From Hyphomicrobiales bacterium (GTDB lineage Bacteria > Pseudomonadota > Alphaproteobacteria > Rhizobiales > Rhizobiaceae), in NCBI GenBank assembly GCA_900470965.1, contig UCCS01000070.1, forward strand, positions 1 to 52,882: a stretch of DNA of 52,882 nucleotides, read 5' to 3'. Positions 26,714 through 35,939 of the stretch are shown in pieces. The notes beneath the pieces are model-generated. The model saw nothing but the letters and a program-made list of their open reading frames with translations. It did not search any database and was not told the origin of the DNA. Position 1 is the first letter of the stretch; each line of letters begins with the position of its first letter. A program made the translations under genes and the position numbers.

Positions 26714-28207
26714 ATGTCTGCAAAATTCGAAATTTCATTCTCAAAATCGGCAAAGCTCAGCAGCGGCCTCGCGATCCTTCTGAAGACGTCCGAAGCCGAC
26801 ACCGCGGCTGGGGCCGATATTGCCGATCCGGCGGGAGTGATTGCCAAGGCGTCGAAGATTGCGCGCTTCTCGGCAAAGTCGTTGGCTGCCCTCGACCTGG
26901 TGGCGCCAGAGGGTGCGCCTGTCGAGCGTATCATCGTCCTTGGCCTCGGCAAGCCGGCAGACCTGACCGTACACGACTGGCTGAAGGCCGGCGGCAGCGC
27001 TGCCTCGCGGATCAAGAATACTGAGAAAGCGACGATCTTCATCGATGCGCCGGGCGCAGATGTCAGCGCCAAGGCTGCGGCCGATTTCGCTCTCGGCATG
27101 CTGATGCGCGCCTACAGCTTCGATACCTATAAGACGAAGAAGAATGACGACGAGGAAAAGCAGGCGAAGTCGGTCAAGGTGACGATCGTCACGGCCGATG
27201 CGGCTGCCGCCAAGAAGGCCTTCGCCGACGCCGAAGCGGTTGCCGACGGCGTCAATCTCGCTCGTGACCTGGTCAACGAGCCGCCGAATGTGCTCGGCCC
27301 GGTGGAATTTGCCGCCAAGGCTAAGGAACTGGAAAAGCTTGGCGTCGAGGTGGAAATCCTCACCGAGCGCGAAATGCGCCGTCTCGGCATGGGCGCGCTG
27401 CTCGGCGTTGCTCAGGGCTCCGTGCGCCCGCCGCGCCTGGCTGTCATGCAATGGAAGGGCGGAAAGGGCAAGGATCGGCCGATTGCCTTCATCGGCAAAG
27501 GCGTCGTCTTCGATACCGGCGGCATCTCCATCAAGCCGGCTGCCAATATGGAGGACATGAAGGGCGATATGGGCGGTGCGGCTGCCGTCACCGGCCTTAT
27601 GCACACGCTTGCCACCCGCAAGGCGCCGGTCAATGTCGTGGGCATCATCGGCCTTGTGGAAAACATGCCTGATGGCAATGCCCAGCGTCCGGGCGACATC
27701 GTCACCTCCATGTCCGGCCAGACGATCGAGATCATCAACACCGATGCGGAAGGCCGCCTGGTGCTCTGCGATGCGATCTGGTACTGCAACGACCGTTTCA
27801 AGCCGCAATTCATGATCAATCTTGCGACGCTGACAGGCGCCATCATGATCGCGCTCGGCAACAGCCATGCGGGTCTCTTCTCGAATGACGATCCGCTGTC
27901 GGCGCAGCTGATGACCGCTGGTCTCGTCACGAACGAGAAGCTATGGCGCATGCCGCTCGGCAAGGAATATGACAAGATGATCGACAGCAAGTTCGCCGAC
28001 ATGAAGAATACCGGCGGTCGTCTCGCGGGTTCCATCACCGCAGCCCATTTCCTCAAGCGCTTCGTGCAGGATACGCCCTGGGCGCATCTCGATATTGCCG
28101 GCACGGCCATGGGCTCGGTGCAGGACGAGATCAACCAGTCCTGGGGCTCCGGTTTCGGCGTGCGCCTGCTCGATGAACTGGTCCGCTCGAACTACGAAAC
28201 ACGATGA
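26714..28207 (+). CDS. pepA: Leucyl aminopeptidase PepA (M17)
   Basis: A 497-residue cytosolic dinuclear-metal aminopeptidase; PepA also binds DNA in site-specific recombination in E. coli. The catalytic region is complete: FIGKGVVFDTGGISIKPAAN (Lys and Asp ligands), DMGGAAAV and the signature NTDAEGRLVLCDA with its Arg. I chose the ATG at 26714, preceded by GGAG five bases upstream; another in-frame ATG is at 26693. It overlaps holC by 4 bases (ATGA). Confidence 0.95.
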   Translation: MSAKFEISFSKSAKLSSGLAILLKTSEADTAAGADIADPAGVIAKASKIARFSAKSLAALDLVAPEGAPVERIIVLGLGKPADLTVHDWLKAGGSAASRIKNTEKATIFIDAPGADVSAKAAADFALGMLMRAYSFDTYKTKKNDDEEKQAKSVKVTIVTADAAAAKKAFADAEAVADGVNLARDLVNEPPNVLGPVEFAAKAKELEKLGVEVEILTEREMRRLGMGALLGVAQGSVRPPRLAVMQWKGGKGKDRPIAFIGKGVVFDTGGISIKPAANMEDMKGDMGGAAAVTGLMHTLATRKAPVNVVGIIGLVENMPDGNAQRPGDIVTSMSGQTIEIINTDAEGRLVLCDAIWYCNDRFKPQFMINLATLTGAIMIALGNSHAGLFSNDDPLSAQLMTAGLVTNEKLWRMPLGKEYDKMIDSKFADMKNTGGRLAGSITAAHFLKRFVQDTPWAHLDIAGTAMGSVQDEINQSWGSGFGVRLLDELVRSNYETR

Positions 28208-28653
28208 CGGAAATCCTCTTCTATCATTTGACGGAATCGAAGCTGGAAGACGCGCTTCCGCCGTTGCTCGACAAGAGTGTCGAGCGCGGCTGGCGCGTCG
28301 CCGTCCAGATGAAGGAGGCTGCGCGGCGCGATGCGCTGGATCAGCATCTGTGGACCTATCGGGAGGATAGCTTTCTGCCGCATGGCACGGATGAGGCTGA
28401 TTTCGCCGGAGATCAGCCGGTTCTCCTGACGGTTTCGCCTGACAATGCGAATGCTGCTACCGTCCGCTTCATCGTCGATGGCGCCGAGCCGCCGGCGGTC
28501 GCGGATTATGAGCGGATCGTCTTCATGTTCGACGGGTATGACCAGGAGCAGCTTGAGGGCGCGCGCGCCCAGTGGAAAAAGCTGAAAGGCGAGGGGCATA
28601 GCCTCACCTATTGGCAGCAGACGCCGGAAGGGCGGTGGGAGAAGAAGGCCTGA
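28204..28653 (+). CDS. holC: DNA polymerase III chi subunit HolC
   Basis: A 149-residue protein with the HolC pattern: MTEILFYHLTESKLEDALP at the start, SVERGWRVAVQ, DQHLWTYREDSFLPHG and QPVLLT. Chi links the clamp loader to single-strand binding protein. The pepA-holC order with translational overlap is the usual arrangement in proteobacteria. It ends 8 bases from the convergent GrpB-family stop. Confidence 0.93.
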   Translation: MTEILFYHLTESKLEDALPPLLDKSVERGWRVAVQMKEAARRDALDQHLWTYREDSFLPHGTDEADFAGDQPVLLTVSPDNANAATVRFIVDGAEPPAVADYERIVFMFDGYDQEQLEGARAQWKKLKGEGHSLTYWQQTPEGRWEKKA

Positions 28654-28661
28654 CGGGAACG

Positions 28662-29213
28662 TCAGGCTAGACCGGCCTCGGCCAGAACCCTGTCGATGAA
28701 ATCCTTCTTCGCGCCGGTATAGGCTGCACGACTCTCGGCATATTTTTCCGCGAGGCCGATCTTCAGTTCTTCATAAGCCAGCGCAAGGGCTGGATCGCCC
28801 TGCAGCCTGTCGCGGAAGAAAATGTTCCGCCTCCAGTTGAAGCCCTGATATTCGACGACATGGGCGAGATGCGTGCGCGTCTCGCCCGTGACACCGCGGC
28901 CGAAGAGATGGTCGTCGGGTACGATGTCGGCACCGGCATAGTCATAGCCGATCGCCTCCATAGGCTTGATGCAGGCAAGTCCGTCATCGAGGCGGCGAAC
29001 GCCGATCAGGATATCGATGATCGGTTTCGCCTTGATGCCTGGAATAGCGGTGCTGCCGAAGTGCTGTATATCGATTGCCAGAGGGCCAAGCGCGTCGCGG
29101 ATCCTGGCCTCTTCCAGCAGATAGGCCTCCCGCCACTTGGCATTGGGGTCGGCGAGTCTCACTGCTAGATGTGGGACGCCCAATCCAAACGATTCATCCT
29201 GCTCCTGCTGCAT
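28662..29213 (-). CDS. GrpB/UPF0157-family nucleotidyltransferase-like protein
   Basis: A 183-residue protein with the GrpB signature IQHFGSTAIPGIKAKPIIDILIG (split over residues ~48-70), HVVEYQGFNWRRNIFFRDRL and a C-terminal KKDFIDRVL block. The GST...P-x-D-I pattern places it in the nucleotidyltransferase superfamily. GrpB domains also occur fused to CoaE in some bacteria, but the role of the free protein is unknown. Convergent with holC; monocistronic by spacing. Confidence 0.85.
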   Translation of the reverse strand: MQQEQDESFGLGVPHLAVRLADPNAKWREAYLLEEARIRDALGPLAIDIQHFGSTAIPGIKAKPIIDILIGVRRLDDGLACIKPMEAIGYDYAGADIVPDDHLFGRGVTGETRTHLAHVVEYQGFNWRRNIFFRDRLQGDPALALAYEELKIGLAEKYAESRAAYTGAKKDFIDRVLAEAGLA

Positions 29214-29287
29214 GGAAAACGTCCCTCACGTTTCGTTTTCCTATTCTAGCATTCTGCAGGCACAATGGCATCTGCCCGTGAGGCCGA

Positions 29288-30214
29288 TCAGTCGTAGAAC
29301 GCTTCGACGAATTTGCGCTTGCCGAGCATGAAGGCATCGGCGACATGGCGCAGCGGCGCCAGATCGACATCCGACTTGCCGGCCTTGATGAGCTCGGCGA
29401 AACGGCGATAGAGCGACGGATATTCGGCTTCCGGCGCAGAGAACTTCAGTTCGCCTTCGACCGAGAGCTTCGAACCGCCTTCGGAAAGAACCATCTGTCC
29501 GGCGGCCGTCTCAGCGATGATGTCCCAGCTCTGCTTGCCCGTCTGGCGCCAGTCGAATTCTGCGTGAACGGGAACGTAATCGACATTGCGGAAATGCAGG
29601 TCGGCAGCGATCGGCGAATCGCGGTTTTCAGGGAATTCCAGCGTGCCGGCGCTAAGGAACATCGCCTTCGGCAGGATATGCGTGACGATCGAAAGCGCGT
29701 TGATGCCTGGATCGAAAACGCCGAGCCCGCCGGCTTGCCAGATCCATTCCTGGTTCGGATGCCAATGGCGCACGTCTTCCTTCCAGATGACGTGCATGCT
29801 CTTGATCTCGGTCGAGGCGAGGAACGATTTGGCGGCTTCGACGGCTGCTGCATAGCGTGAATGCCAGCTTGCAAACAGTGTCGCACCCTGCTTGTTGGCG
29901 AGATCTTCCAGATCCGCCACTTCACTCAGCGTCGCGCCCGGCGGCTTTTCGAGGAAGACGTGCTTGCCGGCAGCCAGTGCCTTATAGGCAGCTTCATAGC
30001 GATACTGCGGCGGCATGCAGAGCGAGACGGCATCGATCGAGGGTTCGGCGTCGAGCATGTCGTCGATCGAGGTATAGGCGGTAACGCCGTCGACCGTACC
30101 GTTGCGGCTTGCCGTCGCCACCAGCTTGAAATCGGCATTGGCGGCGATGGAGGGGAGGTGCTGGTCGCGGACGATCTTGCCGACGCCGACGATGGCGAGG
30201 TTGATGGCTGACAT
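29288..30214 (-). CDS. Gfo/Idh/MocA oxidoreductase, probable D-galactose 1-dehydrogenase
   Basis: A 308-residue NAD(P)-dependent sugar dehydrogenase. The Rossmann motif LAIVGVGKIVRDQHLPSI is at the N-terminus, EKPPGATLSEV follows near residue 95, and the stretch VIWKEDVRHWHPNQEWIW plus GGLGVFDPGINALSI is the pattern I know from bacterial galactose 1-dehydrogenases, which oxidise D-galactose to galactonolactone in the De Ley-Doudoroff route. I chose the ATG at 30212-30214; the open frame to 30568 adds an unconserved basic stretch. No other galactose genes are adjacent. Confidence 0.8.
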   Translation of the reverse strand: MSAINLAIVGVGKIVRDQHLPSIAANADFKLVATASRNGTVDGVTAYTSIDDMLDAEPSIDAVSLCMPPQYRYEAAYKALAAGKHVFLEKPPGATLSEVADLEDLANKQGATLFASWHSRYAAAVEAAKSFLASTEIKSMHVIWKEDVRHWHPNQEWIWQAGGLGVFDPGINALSIVTHILPKAMFLSAGTLEFPENRDSPIAADLHFRNVDYVPVHAEFDWRQTGKQSWDIIAETAAGQMVLSEGGSKLSVEGELKFSAPEAEYPSLYRRFAELIKAGKSDVDLAPLRHVADAFMLGKRKFVEAFYD

Positions 30215-30410
30215 TGTAAAGCTCGCGTTCGGTGTTTCGCTAAAAGTATGACTTATTGCGCGCCGTTTTATCAGAAAGCGGTCTGCGGACAAGTCTGGTC
30301 TTTGAGAACAGACGACGCGATTTTTGGGTAATTGTCTAGCTCTTGAAGAGCGCGATGGTTCTTGCGCCGCAGCAAAGTATCTAGAGACAGTTACCTGCGC
30401 TGGCGGAGCC

Positions 30411-32297
30411 TCAGCTCGCCATGGCTCCTTCATATTCAGCGGAGAGCTCCAGCCATTGCTCCTCGGCGGCAGCGAGCTTGGCGGCTGCTTCGCCACGCTG
30501 CCTAGCTTTGTCGGCGGCCTTGGCGGGCGCCTTTTCATAGAGCGCCGGATCCGCAAGTTCCGCATCAAGTGCCTGAATCAGTTTCTCCAGCTTGCCCGTC
30601 AAGGATTCGATTTCGTTGATCTTTTTCTTGAGGGGGGCGAGCGAAGCACGCCTGTCGGCATTCAGCTTGCGCTGGTCGGCCTTCGAGGACTGGTCTTCAG
30701 ACTGCTTCTGTTTTTCGTCGTCTTTTTTTTTGCCGGAAGCGACGATCAGGTCGCGATATTCTTCCATATCGCCTTCGAAACTCGTTACCGTGCCGTTGTT
30801 GACCAGCCACAGGCGGTCGACCGTCGCTTCGATTAGGTGGCGGTCGTGCGAGATCAGGATAACGGCCCCATCATAATCATTCAGCGCCTCGATCAGCGCG
30901 CGGCGGCTGTCGATGTCGAGATGATTCGTCGGCTCGTCGAGGATCAGGAGGTTTGGTGCATAGAAGGCGGCAAGCCCCATCAGCAGACGTGCCTTTTCGC
31001 CGCCCGAGAGGTCTTTCGCGGCCGTCGCCATCTTCTCGGTCGCAAGGCCCATCTGCGCCACGCGGGAGCGCACCTTGGCTTCCGGCTCGGTCGGCATCAG
31101 CCGCCGTACATGTTCAACAGGCGTCTCGTTCGGTACAAGATCGTCGAGCTGATGCTGGGCGAAGAAACCAATCTTCAGCCCCGGCGCCAGACGCACTTCA
31201 CCGCTCTCGGCTGCCAGCCGTCCCGAGATGAATTTCGCAAAGGTCGATTTACCGTTGCCATTCGAGCCGAGCAGGGCGATGCGGTCGTCATTGTCGATGC
31301 GCAGGTTGAGCCCCTTGAGGATCGGCTTGCCGGGCTCGTAGCCGACTGCGCCGCCGCTGACTGCGACGATCGGCGAGGCCGGCTGCTTTTCGGGTTCGGG
31401 GAAGGTGATCGGCTGAACGTGATCCTCGATCACGGCCGCGACCGTGCCCATGCGCTCCAGCGCCTTGACGCGCGATTGAGCCTGCTTCGCCTTGGAGGCC
31501 TTGGCCTTGAAGCGGTCGATGAAGCTCTGCAGATGCTTGCGCGCCGCATCGTTCTTCGCCTTGGCCTTTATCTGCAGTTCGTCGGCTTCCGCCTTCTGCC
31601 GCTCGAACTGGTCGTAGTTGCCGCGGTAGAACGTGAGCTTCTTCTGATCGAGATGCACGATCGAATTGACCGCGTTGTTCAGCAGATCGCGATCGTGGCT
31701 GATGATGATGACCGTGTGCGGATAGCGGCGGATGTAATCCTCCAGCCACATCGTGCCTTCGAGGTCGAGATAGTTGGTCGGCTCGTCGAGCAGCAGCAGG
31801 TCCGGCTCGGTAAAGAGCACGGAGGCGAGCGCCACGCGCATGCGCCAGCCGCCCGAGAAGGAGGATGCGGGCCGGGCCTGCGCTTCCTGATCGAAGCCAA
31901 GGCCCGAGAGGATGCTGGCGGCGCGTGCTTCCCCCGAATGGGCGTCGATATCGACGAGGCGCATCTGGATTTCGGCGATACGATGCGGATCGGTTGCGGT
32001 TTCCGCCTCGGCAAGCAGCGCGGCGCGCTCCTTGTCAGCAGAAAGCACGATCGTGATCAGCGAATCCTCGGTTCCCGGCGCTTCCTGCTTCACCTGTCCC
32101 ATGCGCGCATTCTTGGGGATCGATATTGTCCCGCTTTCGGCGCCGAGGTCACCCGTTATGACGCGGAAGAGGGTGGATTTGCCGGCGCCGTTGCGCCCCA
32201 CGAGCCCGGCCTTTGTGCCTGACGGCAGCGAGACGCTGGCATGGTCGAGAAGCAAGCGGCCGGCGATGCGGGCGGAAATGTCTGAAATCGTGATCAT
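30411..32297 (-). CDS. ABC-F family ATP-binding protein (Uup/YheS type)
   Basis: A 628-residue soluble twin-cassette ATPase without membrane segments. Walker A motifs are GRNGAGKST and GSNGNGKST; signature motifs FSGGWRMRVALA and LSGGEKARLLMG; Walker B blocks LLLDEPTNYLDL and LILDEPTNHLDI. A charged linker joins the cassettes, and the last ~100 residues are a Lys/Ala/Glu-rich coiled coil. ABC-F proteins act on the ribosome E site or in ribosome rescue. I chose the ATG at 32295-32297 (MITISDISARI). The poly-Lys patch near 30720-30735 is A/T-rich and could slip, but the frame is intact. Confidence 0.93.
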   Translation of the reverse strand: MITISDISARIAGRLLLDHASVSLPSGTKAGLVGRNGAGKSTLFRVITGDLGAESGTISIPKNARMGQVKQEAPGTEDSLITIVLSADKERAALLAEAETATDPHRIAEIQMRLVDIDAHSGEARAASILSGLGFDQEAQARPASSFSGGWRMRVALASVLFTEPDLLLLDEPTNYLDLEGTMWLEDYIRRYPHTVIIISHDRDLLNNAVNSIVHLDQKKLTFYRGNYDQFERQKAEADELQIKAKAKNDAARKHLQSFIDRFKAKASKAKQAQSRVKALERMGTVAAVIEDHVQPITFPEPEKQPASPIVAVSGGAVGYEPGKPILKGLNLRIDNDDRIALLGSNGNGKSTFAKFISGRLAAESGEVRLAPGLKIGFFAQHQLDDLVPNETPVEHVRRLMPTEPEAKVRSRVAQMGLATEKMATAAKDLSGGEKARLLMGLAAFYAPNLLILDEPTNHLDIDSRRALIEALNDYDGAVILISHDRHLIEATVDRLWLVNNGTVTSFEGDMEEYRDLIVASGKKKDDEKQKQSEDQSSKADQRKLNADRRASLAPLKKKINEIESLTGKLEKLIQALDAELADPALYEKAPAKAADKARQRGEAAAKLAAAEEQWLELSAEYEGAMAS

Positions 32298-32390
32298 GCG
32301 CGCGGTTTTGGCCGAAAGCTGCCGCCAAGGCAAGATGGATCAGCGGCGTGTTTGCCACTGTTTGTCATCAATAGCGCACAGCGGAACGCC

Positions 32391-33443
32391 TTACCGGCCG
32401 AAGGCTTGCACCGGCAGGCGCGGATTGGACTGGGCGGCAAGCAGCGCCACGCGTGCATTGGCCTGAAGCTGCCCGGGTGTGGCCGCATCGCCGCTCAACG
32501 CCACGCCGACCGAAATCGTCAAACCGCTTGCATCCGAAGTGTCTGACGCTGCGAAAACAAGATTGTCCTCGACGGAACTGCGCAGGCGCTCGGCGATCGT
32601 CAGCGCATCCTGCATGCCGACATTGGCGAAGAGGAAAGCGAATTCGTCGGCTTCCGTCCGGGCGATGAAATCATTCTTCTTCACCATTTTGCGGAAGAGG
32701 CCGGCGAGCTTCTTCAGAAGCTTGTTGCCAGTCTGCGTGCCATAGCGGGCATTCAGCCCCTTGAAATCGTCGATGTCGATCATGACCAACGCGCTGCCGG
32801 CAGCACCCTCTTCCTGGCCATAGAGATCGCCGAGCACACGGTTGAAGCCAATGCGATTCGGTAGGCCGGTGATCTTGTCGGTGACGGCCGCAGCCTGCAC
32901 GGCAGAAATACTGCGCTCCAGCGCCGTCAGGCGCTCGATATCCTCTTCCAGCTTAGAGCCGATCGTCCGTTCCGCCGCGAGGACGGCTGAAAGCGAGGCG
33001 GCAAGATATTCGACCTCGGCCATGAAATCGGCAAGGCTCTGGTGGTCCTGCTGGCCCGAGACGGATTTGAGGATGGTCTCGCAGGCACGCGTGAAGGCTT
33101 GGTGATGCAGGCGCCCCTCGGCCAGCCGCTCCGCCGTTTCCTTCAGCATGCGGCTCGCCTCGTTGCGCGAGCGGTCGCCCGCCAGCCCGTAATGGCCGAC
33201 GAGCCGGTAGCGCAGGCCGAGTTCGTCCAAGGCTTCCTGCTGCGGATGTGAACCGAGGGCTGCGATATCCTGCGCCAGCCCGGCATTCAGGCCGATAAGC
33301 GCTTCGTGGAACAGTTCATAATTGCGCGGCAGGCCCGCCACATGGAGCCGCATCATGTGCTGAACTACCTTCTGGATATCGGCAGCTGGCGTCGGCCGGG
33401 CAGCCTCGCGCGCATTCAATGCATTTGCAACGGCACTCTGCAT
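32391..33443 (-). CDS. GGDEF-domain protein with a degenerate active site
   Basis: A 350-residue cytoplasmic protein. Residues 1-~180 are helical with no recognised sensor domain. Residues ~185-345 form a GGDEF fold (TDKITGLPNRIGFNRVL, then MIDIDDFKGLN with the metal Asp). The signature reads E264-A-D-E-F instead of GG[DE]EF, and the inhibitory RxxD site reads K255-K-N-D258. Both glycines needed for GTP placement are lost, so diguanylate cyclase activity is doubtful; it may bind GTP or c-di-GMP as a regulator. Monocistronic by spacing. Confidence 0.88.
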   Translation of the reverse strand: MQSAVANALNAREAARPTPAADIQKVVQHMMRLHVAGLPRNYELFHEALIGLNAGLAQDIAALGSHPQQEALDELGLRYRLVGHYGLAGDRSRNEASRMLKETAERLAEGRLHHQAFTRACETILKSVSGQQDHQSLADFMAEVEYLAASLSAVLAAERTIGSKLEEDIERLTALERSISAVQAAAVTDKITGLPNRIGFNRVLGDLYGQEEGAAGSALVMIDIDDFKGLNARYGTQTGNKLLKKLAGLFRKMVKKNDFIARTEADEFAFLFANVGMQDALTIAERLRSSVEDNLVFAASDTSDASGLTISVGVALSGDAATPGQLQANARVALLAAQSNPRLPVQAFGR

Positions 33444-33865
33444 GACGATCCCTCGCAGTCCGGCTTCGTTTCCTTCGTTCCGCTATGCCAGCAAGATTTT
33501 AAAAGAGGCTGAATTTTCAACGGGAAACGCTGGATTGGCGGGGGAGCCGGCAAAGGCGGTTAATGCGGTCTTGCTGGCTGGAACATGATGCTGAAAAATG
33601 TGAGCGGTTTTCGGATGACATCATGCTTTGACGACAGTGCCACGCCTCTTTTCCGACGCGCAAAGGGCGCGGTGGCATTTTATGCAGCCTAACGGCTCAT
33701 ATCTCTTGCCCTCGCTACGCAGGAAGTAGATGAAGTCCAGTCCGAGGCTCGGCTTGCCTAGCGCCGTCATAGCCGCCAGTTTGACGAAACCCATGAAGTT
33801 GGCAAGGATCCTCGCATGATGCTTGGGCGGAACGACGATTTCAGTGCCGCTTTTGGATGGCAGCG
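33444..33865. other. Intergenic region downstream of the SPFH gene
   Basis: About 420 bases between the GGDEF gene start and the SPFH terminator. It holds the GGDEF promoter on the minus strand. A minus-strand open frame at 33621-33896 (91 codons, ending CIKCHRALCASEKRRG) starts inside the SPFH terminator and resembles nothing I know, so I leave it uncalled; a shorter version starting downstream cannot be excluded. Confidence 0.35.
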
Positions 33866-33894
33866 CAAAAAGAAAGGGCCGGCATGACCGGCCC
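33866..33894 (-). terminator. Rho-independent terminator of the SPFH gene
   Basis: A 7-bp stem GGGCCGG/CCGGCCC with a 5-base loop begins 9 bases past the stop at 33903; on the minus strand it is followed by TTTCTTTTT. Confidence 0.9.
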
Positions 33895-33902
33895 ATCCGT
33901 AC

Positions 33903-35939
33903 TCAACCCCGCTCGATCGGCCCCGGTACCGCAGCCGGTGAGCCCTGCCTTCCAAGTCGGTCGGCGACCAGCATCGACAGCATCATTTCCACAAGGCCAT
34001 TGGTGGCGCCTTTTTCGCCGCCGACCTGGATCTGCGGCACGAGCGGCAGCCTGCCGTTATCGATCGCCTCGGCAAAGCGCATGAGGACCTGCGAGTTGAG
34101 TTGATAGTCCGGCCCGCCGAAGGCCGCGACTTTCTTCTCGGTGGCCTCGGCTTCCGCCAGACCGATGGCGCGCACCTTCTGCGCATCCGCAAGACCGGTC
34201 GCTTTGATGCGTTCGGCATCGGCAAGGGCGACGGCCTTGATCCGGTCGGCTTCGCCGAGGCCTGCAAGGCGCACCTTCTCGGCCTCCGCCTTGGCGGTAA
34301 CCTGAATAGTTTCCGCCTGCTGGCGGGTGCGGGCGAGCTGCGCCTTACCTTCGTTCTCGCTGATCTCGATGGTGAGTGCCGATGTCGTGATTTTGGCCTG
34401 CTGTTCGGCAAGCGCTTCCTTTTCGCGCAACGTGCGCTCCTGGATCGCAGCCACCTCCTGCAATTTATAGGTCTCGACCTTTTCAACGGCGATCTGGCGC
34501 TCGCGCAACTGGATCAGGATCTGCTCTATGCTGTTCTGGCCATTGCTGGCGCGGGGCGTGCCTATCAGCACCTCCTGCAATTCGAGGCTGTAGGAGCCGA
34601 ACTTCTCACGCATTTCCTCGCCGGATTTGCGCTGGATTTCGCTGCGCTCCTGCAGCAGTTCGATCAAGGTCTTGGTCTGGGCAATATTCTTGAAATAGGC
34701 CGAGACCATCGGGTCGAGTGTCTGTTCGACGAGACGTTTGATATCCCCAAAACGCTGCACGACGAGGGGGGCCTTCATATAGTCGATATGCACGACGACC
34801 GAGAGCGGCAGCACCGGTTCGAACGCATCTTTGGTGATCAGCGACACTTCCGAAAGGTTCTCGTCCAGCCTGTGCTCACCGAACTGTTTCTTGGTCCATT
34901 TGAGCACGAAGTTGGTGGTCGGCACGATGACGATATTGCCGGCATAGGTGTTGAAGGCATATTTGCCCGGCAGAAGCGGCGTCGACCAGACACCGCGCGC
35001 GCCCGTCTCGACCAGTTCGCCGTGGCGATAGGATTGGCCCGAGATATCCGCGCCCCGACGGCCGGTATAGGAGACGACGACGCCCACCGTGCCGACGTCG
35101 ATGATCGTCTTCTCGACCAGTTCGACCGTTGCGAAGATGCGGTTGAGGAAATAGCTGCCGTCGGCAAGCACCTGCAATTGCCGCCCGCGATAACCGCCGG
35201 CATTGAGAAACTTCTCCGGATCCTGGAAGTTGTTGTGGAAGTTCGGATCCTTCGGGTTGTTGGCAACGGTCGGGGCAATAATCTCGCCATCCGGCAGCGC
35301 CGGACCGTCATGGATGGTGACGATGCCAATCAGGTCCTCGGCATCATGGATTACGACGGGCGCGAAGCCGTTCCGCTCATTGATCAAAGTCGACATGTCG
35401 GCAAACAGTCTTTGTTCCGAAGCATTCAGGTTGACGGCATAGGTCGACTGGGCGGTCAGCACGATGAACTGCGCGAGATTGATGGCATAGGTACCTTCGC
35501 GCAGGATCTTGCGCTGCGGCCCTTTCTGGCCGCCTTTCGTGAGAAAGCCGCGCACGTCCTGGAAATCATCGGCGTCGACATTCGAGGCAAGCGTCTGGGT
35601 TGGCGGCAACGGTTCGCCATCGCGGGCGAAGACATAACCGATCTGTCCTTGTGGAATGGTCACGAGATTGGCGCGATGCATCGAATACTGGAACGGCATG
35701 AAGAAATGCAGGCCGCCGCGCACGACTTCCGGCTGGAAGCCGGCCTCTCCATAGAGCGCAATGAAGCCGTTCTCGACGGAGCCGCGAAAACTCCACAGTT
35801 TTTCGAGAATGCCGAGCCTGTCGTTTGGGATATAGCGGACCACGCCGCTCCACCGGAACAGGGCTACCAGCACGAGGAGCAGGACGGCGATTTCGATTGC
35901 CTTCCATCCCGCCGGACTAAGATATTGCAGGGTTTCCAT
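33903..35939 (-). CDS. Long SPFH (stomatin/flotillin-like) membrane protein
   Basis: A 678-residue protein. One N-terminal membrane helix (IEIAVLLLVLVALFRW, ~16-31) is followed by a long region with SPFH/band-7 features (GRRGADISGQSYRHGELVETG... GVWSTPLLPGKYAFN, then SVVVHIDYMKAPLVVQRFGD). Residues ~480-620 form an Ala/Glu-rich coiled coil that ends in tandem 11-residue units of the type GLADAQKVRAI. This layout is that of flotillin-like scaffolds that oligomerise at the membrane. It is about 200 residues longer than typical flotillins, the extra lying before the canonical SPFH part. No NfeD partner gene is nearby. Ends at a good terminator. Confidence 0.85.
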   Translation of the reverse strand: METLQYLSPAGWKAIEIAVLLLVLVALFRWSGVVRYIPNDRLGILEKLWSFRGSVENGFIALYGEAGFQPEVVRGGLHFFMPFQYSMHRANLVTIPQGQIGYVFARDGEPLPPTQTLASNVDADDFQDVRGFLTKGGQKGPQRKILREGTYAINLAQFIVLTAQSTYAVNLNASEQRLFADMSTLINERNGFAPVVIHDAEDLIGIVTIHDGPALPDGEIIAPTVANNPKDPNFHNNFQDPEKFLNAGGYRGRQLQVLADGSYFLNRIFATVELVEKTIIDVGTVGVVVSYTGRRGADISGQSYRHGELVETGARGVWSTPLLPGKYAFNTYAGNIVIVPTTNFVLKWTKKQFGEHRLDENLSEVSLITKDAFEPVLPLSVVVHIDYMKAPLVVQRFGDIKRLVEQTLDPMVSAYFKNIAQTKTLIELLQERSEIQRKSGEEMREKFGSYSLELQEVLIGTPRASNGQNSIEQILIQLRERQIAVEKVETYKLQEVAAIQERTLREKEALAEQQAKITTSALTIEISENEGKAQLARTRQQAETIQVTAKAEAEKVRLAGLGEADRIKAVALADAERIKATGLADAQKVRAIGLAEAEATEKKVAAFGGPDYQLNSQVLMRFAEAIDNGRLPLVPQIQVGGEKGATNGLVEMMLSMLVADRLGRQGSPAAVPGPIERG

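Noticed and set aside
33621..33896. 91-codon minus-strand frame with a CIKCH (CxxCH) motif near its end
   Set aside because: Its start lies inside the SPFH terminator, there is no ribosome site, and one CxxCH without signal peptide or haem-protein context is likely chance.
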